Source: Streptomyces sp. H27-C3 (GTDB lineage Bacteria > Actinomycetota > Actinomycetes > Streptomycetales > Streptomycetaceae). Taken from it: a DNA stretch of 64,000 nucleotides. Position numbers and translations under genes: made by a program. The stretch is from positions 82,049 to 146,048 of the forward strand of contig NZ_JASITA010000019.1 in assembly GCF_030063415.1 (NCBI RefSeq). The letters run 5' to 3'. Under the pieces are notes generated by a model that was not told the origin of the DNA, searched no databases, and was given only the letters and a program-made list of their open reading frames with translations. This document shows, piece by piece, positions 60,183 to 64,000 of this stretch; position 1 is the first letter of the stretch, and every line of letters begins with the position of its first letter.

Positions 60183-60680
60183 ATGACGAGCAAGGTTTAC
60201 TTCGACATCACCATCAACGACGAGCCCGCCGGGCGGATCACCTTCGACCTGTTCGACGACGTGGTACCGCTGACGGCGGAGAACTTCCGCGCGCTGGCGA
60301 CCGGCGAGAAGGGCTTCGGCTTCAAGGGCTCGTCCTTCCACCGCGTCATTCCGGACTTCATGCTCCAGGGTGGCGACTTCACCCGGGGCAACGGCACCGG
60401 TGGCAAGAGCATCTACGGCGAGAAGTTCGACGACGAGAACTTCAAGCTCAAGCACACCAAGCCGGGCCAGCTCTCGATGGCGAACAGCGGACCGAACTCC
60501 AACGGCTCCCAGTTCTTCATCACCACCATCGTGACCTCGTGGCTCGACGGCAAGCACGTCGTGTTCGGTGAGGTTGCCGACGAGGAGAGCCTGAAGCTGG
60601 TCAAGAAGATCGAGGGCTACGGCTCCTCGAACGGCAAGACCAGCGCCAAGATCACCATCGCTGACTCCGGGGCGCTCTGA
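60183..60680 (+). CDS. cyclophilin-type peptidyl-prolyl cis-trans isomerase
   Basis: 165 residues with the complete cyclophilin core: FHRVIPDFMLQGGDFTRGNG with the catalytic Arg, GQLSMANSGPNSNGSQFFIT, and WLDGKHVVFGEV with the Trp of the cyclosporin pocket. The ATG at 60183 is the only start that fits. Cytoplasmic protein-folding catalyst. Followed by a 22-bp perfect hairpin terminator. Confidence 0.96.
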   Translation: MTSKVYFDITINDEPAGRITFDLFDDVVPLTAENFRALATGEKGFGFKGSSFHRVIPDFMLQGGDFTRGNGTGGKSIYGEKFDDENFKLKHTKPGQLSMANSGPNSNGSQFFITTIVTSWLDGKHVVFGEVADEESLKLVKKIEGYGSSNGKTSAKITIADSGAL

Positions 60681-60697
60681 CCAACTCCTGCCGGATT

Positions 60698-60745
60698 CAC
60701 ACGTGCCGGGGGGCGGCGATGTCTCGCCGCCCCCCGGCACGTGTG
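60698..60745 (+). terminator. very strong terminator hairpin after the cyclophilin gene
   Basis: A perfect 22-bp stem (starting CACACGTGCCGGGGGGCGGC) with the 4-base loop TGTC, 17 bases past the stop. It probably also stops transcripts of the convergent dipeptidase gene. Confidence 0.9.
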
Positions 60746-60793
60746 CGTAGAGCAGCACTCGGCGGCTCTTGGAGATCGGAGATGCCGCCGAGG

Positions 60794-61459
60794 TCATACG
60801 ACGCCGGGGCCCAGCTCTCGCGGTCCGTACAGGGCGCCGTCCGTCCCGGTGGCGTGGGCCCAGTACCGGTCGCCGAAGGACCAGTGCCACCACTCCGTGG
60901 GGTAGTTCACCAGCCCCGCCGCCGTCAGGGCGGCTCCCAGGATCTCCCTGCGTGCGCGTGCCTCGTCGCCGATGCCGTCCGCGGAGGTGTAGCAGGCGTC
61001 CGCGCTGTCCTCCGGGCTCGCGTTCATCGGGGTGCCCAGGTCGAGCTCGCGTCCGTCCGCGTCGGCGAGCGTCAGGTCGACGGCGGCGCCGGCGCTGTGC
61101 GGCGCGATGTGGGGCGGCGAGACATAGCGGCTCGCCGCCGATGCGACCTGCTCGGCGGACCACTCGGGATGCGCGGTCCGCAGCTGACCTGCGTACTCCT
61201 CGAAATGGTGCCGCTGCAGGGACAGCGGCCCGTATCCCTCGACGTACAGCAGGCGCAGGCCGCGCGGCAGCGACGCCTGCGCCTTGACGAGCCGACCGAG
61301 GACGCCTTCGCGTAGATAGCAGAAGACTCCCGCAGGGTCCTCCGCGCGCATGTCGACCAGCAGCGACCCGTCGAGGCGTACGTCGACGGGGGCTTCACCG
61401 CACTCGCGGACAGTCACGCCGGCGACCCGGGGGTCCGACATCAGGATGATCTCGTTCAT
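60794..61459 (-). CDS. VanX-type D-Ala-D-Ala dipeptidase (M15D)
   Basis: 221 residues. LRLLYVEGYGPLSLQRHHFE, the zinc-binding APHSAGAAVDLTL (SxHxxGxAxD) and NYPTEWWHWSFGDRYWA with the catalytic Glu and third His are intact. The ATG at 61459 is taken; ATG 61441 is possible. Cytoplasmic Zn peptidase that cleaves D-Ala-D-Ala in vancomycin resistance, or recycles it. No vanH or vanA is adjacent, so recycling or an independent role is likely. Confidence 0.9.
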   Translation of the reverse strand: MNEIILMSDPRVAGVTVRECGEAPVDVRLDGSLLVDMRAEDPAGVFCYLREGVLGRLVKAQASLPRGLRLLYVEGYGPLSLQRHHFEEYAGQLRTAHPEWSAEQVASAASRYVSPPHIAPHSAGAAVDLTLADADGRELDLGTPMNASPEDSADACYTSADGIGDEARARREILGAALTAAGLVNYPTEWWHWSFGDRYWAHATGTDGALYGPRELGPGVV

Positions 61460-61509
61460 GCAGTGATCATCCCCGAGGGGCAGTGGTGCTCCCGTTGCCC
61501 GGGTGGGGG

Positions 61510-61929
61510 TCAGCGCGCGACGCGGCGTTCCGTGGCGGCGATGCGGAAGTCGTTGATGCTCGCGTACCGGCGCCGCATCAGACCGTTCTCGTCGAACTCC
61601 CAGTTCTCGTTGCCGTAGCTGCGGAACCACCGGTCCTGGTCGGTGCGCCACTCGTACTCGAAGCGGACGGCGATGCGGTTGCCGGTGAAGGCCCACAGCT
61701 CCTTGCGCAGGCGGTAGTCCAGTTCGTGCTGCCACTTGTCGCGCAGGAACGCCACGATCTCCGCGCGCCCGCTGAGGAACACGTCGCGGTTGCGCCACTC
61801 GGAGTCCTCGGTGTAGGCGAGGGCGACGCGCTCGGGATCCCGGCTGTTCCAGGCGTCCTCGGCTGCCCGGACCTTCTGCTCGGCGCTCTCGGCGGTGAAC
61901 GGTGGGAACGGAGGCCTCTGGTCGGTCAT
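61510..61929 (-). CDS. DUF1348 family (NTF2-like) protein
   Basis: 139 residues: AEDAWNSRDPERVALAYTED, WRNRDVFLSGRAEIVAFLRD, RIAVRFEYEWRTDQDRWFRS, YGNENWEFDENGLMRRRYAS, the hallmark of DUF1348, a SnoaL/NTF2-like cone-shaped fold. The ATG at 61929 (MTDQRPP) has GGGG upstream; ATG 61941 is possible. Two TetR-like palindromes lie directly upstream. Function unknown. Confidence 0.9.
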   Translation of the reverse strand: MTDQRPPFPPFTAESAEQKVRAAEDAWNSRDPERVALAYTEDSEWRNRDVFLSGRAEIVAFLRDKWQHELDYRLRKELWAFTGNRIAVRFEYEWRTDQDRWFRSYGNENWEFDENGLMRRRYASINDFRIAATERRVAR

Positions 61930-61950
61930 CAACAACCCCATTCACAAGTG

Positions 61951-61966
61951 GAGAACGTGCGTTCTC
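61951..61966. promoter_or_regulatory. TetR-like operator a (GAGAACGTGCGTTCTC)
   Basis: 7-bp arms GAGAACG and CGTTCTC around TG, 21 bp before the DUF1348 start. The second copy is centred 34 bp upstream. Confidence 0.7.
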
Positions 61967-61984
61967 TCGCTGATGGCAGTCTAA

Positions 61985-62000
61985 GAGAACGGCCGTTCTC
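61985..62000. promoter_or_regulatory. TetR-like operator b (GAGAACGGCCGTTCTC)
   Basis: A perfect 16-bp palindrome with the same 7-bp arms as operator a. Confidence 0.75.
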
Positions 62001-62278
62001 GCGCAAGCTCCGCAGTGCGGCACTGGCGCGTCGCTCCCTGCCTGGTCCTCGGTGGCCGGGGGGTGCTGTCACATTCCGGCTACAGGGCAGGTGCGGGGGA
62101 GGGGCTGGGGCGGGGCGGGCCTAAACTCCTGGGCGCCGGATCATTGTGCGGGCCGGGTGAGGATGTCATGGCAGAACGCGCATCCATTGCGCCGTTTCGT
62201 GCGTTCATTGAGTCAGAGGCACTCTCATGTGACCGCACCACAGGGGTATTTGGGGTATTCATCTTGAAAATTAGCGTT

Positions 62279-63154
62279 ATGAGCATGCGTCGTGCGTCCG
62301 CAGTGGCGATCACCACGGGTGCCGTTCTGTCGGCCGGGGTACTGACCACTCCGGCGCAGGCCGCTGCGGTCCCGGCGCCGAGCATTGTCGCCAAGGGCGG
62401 CTTTGTGATGAACAACGGCACGGGCAAGACTCTCTTCGGCAAGGCCGCGGACACCCGTCGCGCCACCGGCTCCACCACCAAGATCCTGACGGCCAGGGTT
62501 GTGCTCGCGCAGCCCAACCTCAACCTGGACGCCAAGGTCACGGTCCAGAAGGCGTACAGCGACTACATCGTCGCGAACACCGCGTCGTCGGCACGTCTGA
62601 TCGTCGGCGACAAGGTCACGGTGCGTCAGCTGCTGTACGGGCTGATGCTGCCGTCCGGCTGTGACGCGGCATACGCGTTGGCCGACAAGTTCGGCAGCGG
62701 TTCCACGCGAGCCAAGCGTGTGAAGTCGTTCATCGGCAAGATGAACACCACGGCCAAGAGCCTCGGCATGAACAACAGCCACTTCGACTCGTTCGACGGC
62801 ATCGGGAACGGCTCGAACTACTCGACGCCGCGTGAGCTGACGAAGCTGGCCAGCAGTGCGATGAAGTACTCCCAGTTCCGTACGATCGTGAAGACCAAGT
62901 CGACCAAGCAGAAGGTCACGACGAAGAGCGGCGGATACCGCTACATGTCGTGGGCCAACACCAACAATCTGCTCGGTACCTACACGGGCGCCATCGGCGT
63001 CAAGACGGGTTCCGGCCCGCAGGCCAAGTACTGCCTGGTCTTCGCCGCCACCCGTGGCAGCAAGACGGTCATCGGTACGGTCCTCACCTCTTCCTCGTCG
63101 GCGAACCGCACGGCGGACGCGAAGAAGCTGATGGACTACGGCTTCAAGAAGTAG
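62279..63154 (+). CDS. secreted D-alanyl-D-alanine carboxypeptidase (S11 family)
   Basis: 291 residues. A signal peptide (MSMRRASAVAITTGAVLSAG...TPAQA) precedes the S11 domain: TGSTTKILTA (SxxK), MLPSGCDAAYALADK (SxN-equivalent SGC), and AIGVKTGSG (KTG). The C-terminal membrane-anchor helix of DacA proteins is lacking, so it should be free or peripherally bound outside. The TTG at 62264 with GGGGT upstream is an alternative start that adds five residues. It removes the terminal D-Ala from peptidoglycan stem peptides. Confidence 0.92.
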   Translation: MSMRRASAVAITTGAVLSAGVLTTPAQAAAVPAPSIVAKGGFVMNNGTGKTLFGKAADTRRATGSTTKILTARVVLAQPNLNLDAKVTVQKAYSDYIVANTASSARLIVGDKVTVRQLLYGLMLPSGCDAAYALADKFGSGSTRAKRVKSFIGKMNTTAKSLGMNNSHFDSFDGIGNGSNYSTPRELTKLASSAMKYSQFRTIVKTKSTKQKVTTKSGGYRYMSWANTNNLLGTYTGAIGVKTGSGPQAKYCLVFAATRGSKTVIGTVLTSSSSANRTADAKKLMDYGFKK

Positions 63155-63173
63155 CCCGATTCGGGCAGGCGAG

Positions 63174-63215
63174 AAGGGGCCGGCTCACGACCATCCAGTC
63201 GTGAGCCGGTCCCTT
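63174..63215 (+). terminator. terminator after the carboxypeptidase gene
   Basis: AAGGGGCCGGCTCACGAC pairs with GTCGTGAGCCGGTCCCTT over 18 bp with one mismatch and a 6-base loop, 19 bases past the stop. Confidence 0.8.
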
Positions 63216-63286
63216 CGTTCTGTGCGGGGCGAGCGCCGACCCGGTGGGAGGCTCCCGCCGGGCGCGGTCGGCGGGCGCGGTGGACG

Positions 63287-63718
63287 ATGAGAGCTGTGGA
63301 CGACGTATGCAGCGCCGCCGAGCGCTTCCGCCATGGCATCGAGGCCTCCCGGGACAGCTGGCCTGACCTCGTGTATCTGCCGTTCAAGAGCTTCCCCGCC
63401 GGTACGTGCTGGCCCACGACCGTGCTGCTGGCCGACTACTTCGCCCAGTGCGGACTCGGCCGGTGGGACCAGTACCGCGGCGCGCGCACGGACCGGCAGA
63501 CCCACGCCTGGCTGGAACGGGACGGTGTCCTGGTGGACATCACCGCTGACCAGTTCCCCGGCCGGGACCCTGTCATCGTGACCCGGGACCGCTCCTGGCA
63601 CCACACCGTGTTCCCGTCCCCGCAGGGGCCCGAGCCCGTCCGTCTCGCGGACATCGGCAACGAGCCGGGCGAAGAGGCCAGGGCCCTGTACGCGGTCATC
63701 TGCCGATACCTGCGCTGA
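63287..63718 (+). CDS. hypothetical protein with a Cys-His-Asp pattern
   Basis: 143 residues. YLPFKSFPAGTCWPTTVLLA carries a conserved-looking Cys, TDRQTHAWLERDGVLVDITA gives a His and an Asp in the spacing of papain/transglutaminase-like enzymes (C...HxW...D), and DITADQFPGRDPVIVTRD follows. The start at ATG 63287 has a weak ribosome site. I do not recognise a named family; an amidohydrolase or peptidase fold is inferred from the residue pattern. A Gly/Asn-rich degenerate direct repeat (GGTATGAACACGCCC-like units) follows the stop. Confidence 0.7.
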   Translation: MRAVDDVCSAAERFRHGIEASRDSWPDLVYLPFKSFPAGTCWPTTVLLADYFAQCGLGRWDQYRGARTDRQTHAWLERDGVLVDITADQFPGRDPVIVTRDRSWHHTVFPSPQGPEPVRLADIGNEPGEEARALYAVICRYLR

Positions 63719-63869
63719 ACACGCCCGGTATGAACACGCCCGGTACGAACGATCCCGGTGCGAACGGCCTCGCTGCGGGAGGGCTCGGTGTGAACGCCCT
63801 TGCGGTGGAAAACCTCGTGTGCCGAACGGTGCGCAACGCCAAAACCGCTCTTCACGGCGCATTTGCTGC

Positions 63870-64000
63870 CTAATACTGCAACCGTGTTTGGCGTGACGGT
63901 GGTTCAGGGCAGGGGTTGTGGCCTCGTCGTTTGTAGTGGCTGATGCGTGCCCGGTGTTGTGCTTGTCGTCGCCAGTGGGACCAGTGCAGGACATGGGTGA
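63870..64000 (-). mobile_element. IS transposase C-terminal end, partial (IS701-like)
   Basis: Reading leftward from the right edge, the frame gives HVLHWSHWRRQAQHRARISH, then YKRRGHNPCPEPPSRQTRLQ, and ends at TAG (63,872-63,870). WSxWRRxHQxxARxxHY is the usual basic C-terminal tail of IS701-like DDE transposases. The catalytic residues lie outside the window. Confidence 0.6.

Larger units (their letters stand above)
61930..62278. other. intergenic stretch with two orphan operators
   Basis: Holds two tandem palindromes before the DUF1348 gene, listed separately. The remaining 270 bases up to the carboxypeptidase start show no gene; a TetR gene, which would be expected opposite, is absent. 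Confidence 0.6.

Noticed and set aside
60794..61459. Vancomycin resistance cluster
   Set aside because: Only a VanX-type peptidase is present; no vanH, vanA, vanR or vanS homologue is adjacent.
63719..63830. Possible CRISPR or satellite array from repeated GGTATGAACACGCCC-like units
   Set aside because: Only three or four degenerate, unevenly spaced units; more like drifted repeat after the gene end.

Overview
The window is Streptomyces-like chromosome: very high GC with codons ending in G/C, many GTG starts behind GGAGG-type sites, and hallmark neighbours (a SARP/LAL regulator, a cvnABCD conservon, a ROK-xylB-xylA locus, a mycelial-type SNF2/SWIM pair). No rRNA, tRNA or CRISPR array was recognised. 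Both edges cut genes: an alpha/beta hydrolase on the left and an IS transposase C-terminus on the right.

Positions 1-8,000 hold a minus-strand operon (WrbA-type quinone reductase, GMC oxidoreductase, zinc aryl-alcohol-type dehydrogenase, alpha/beta hydrolase), a decayed SDR gene, and a divergent large SARP regulator with ATPase and TPR-like regions. Positions 8,200-22,300 form a scavenging block: three esterases, a secreted SurE-type phosphatase, an MFS transporter with a leader peptide, a GH3 glycosidase, a cytochrome P450 broken by a 158-bp MITE, a LacI regulator, a PAP2 phosphatase and a small HATPase. The palindrome TTACACGTGTAA or a close variant stands before the MFS gene, the GH3 gene, the LacI gene/P450 pair and an esterase/HATPase pair, and once more at 32,190; this looks like the LacI regulon.

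Positions 22,400-32,140 encode a CoA-dependent aromatic catabolic pathway: aryl-CoA ligase, hot-dog thioesterase, salicylyl-CoA 5-hydroxylase-type FAD monooxygenase/ene-reductase fusion, nitrilase, gentisate 1,2-dioxygenase-type cupin, acylpyruvate hydrolase, maleate-isomerase-type racemase and a PaaX-type repressor. The inferred route is salicylate -> salicylyl-CoA -> gentisyl-CoA -> gentisate -> maleylpyruvate, then hydrolysis to pyruvate and maleate, and isomerisation to fumarate. A second dyad, TTGACG-N2-CGTCAA, covers the -35 box of the ligase and hydroxylase promoters and lies before one esterase. Taken with the upstream GH3, esterases and alcohol oxidoreductases, the region could take in plant phenolic glycosides or esters (salicin/salicortin-like) and carry them to central metabolism; this link is inference.

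Positions 32,200-33,300 contain broken hydrolase and M20 peptidase fragments and look like the right edge of the accessory region. From 33,350 on, more housekeeping-like genes follow: aldehyde dehydrogenase and its GAF regulator, ROK/xylB/xylA, SWIM and SNF2 proteins, a fatty-acid desaturase, a MOSC protein and small hypotheticals.

Positions 49,300-58,900 are heavily eroded: hydrolase and MHYT fragments fused by deletion, a whole conservon in decay (frameshifts, a nonsense codon, a P-loop substitution) with a TA-flanked MITE in the stop codon of cvnD, a truncated questin-oxidase gene, and a GT51 penicillin-binding protein with a dead transpeptidase domain joined to a DHFR-family fragment. The right end has an SGNH lipoprotein, cyclophilin, VanX-type dipeptidase, a DUF1348 protein with two orphan TetR-like operators, a D,D-carboxypeptidase and a Cys-His-Asp hypothetical. 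Some single-base frameshifts could be sequencing errors; the deletion junctions, MITEs and active-site losses cannot be explained that way.
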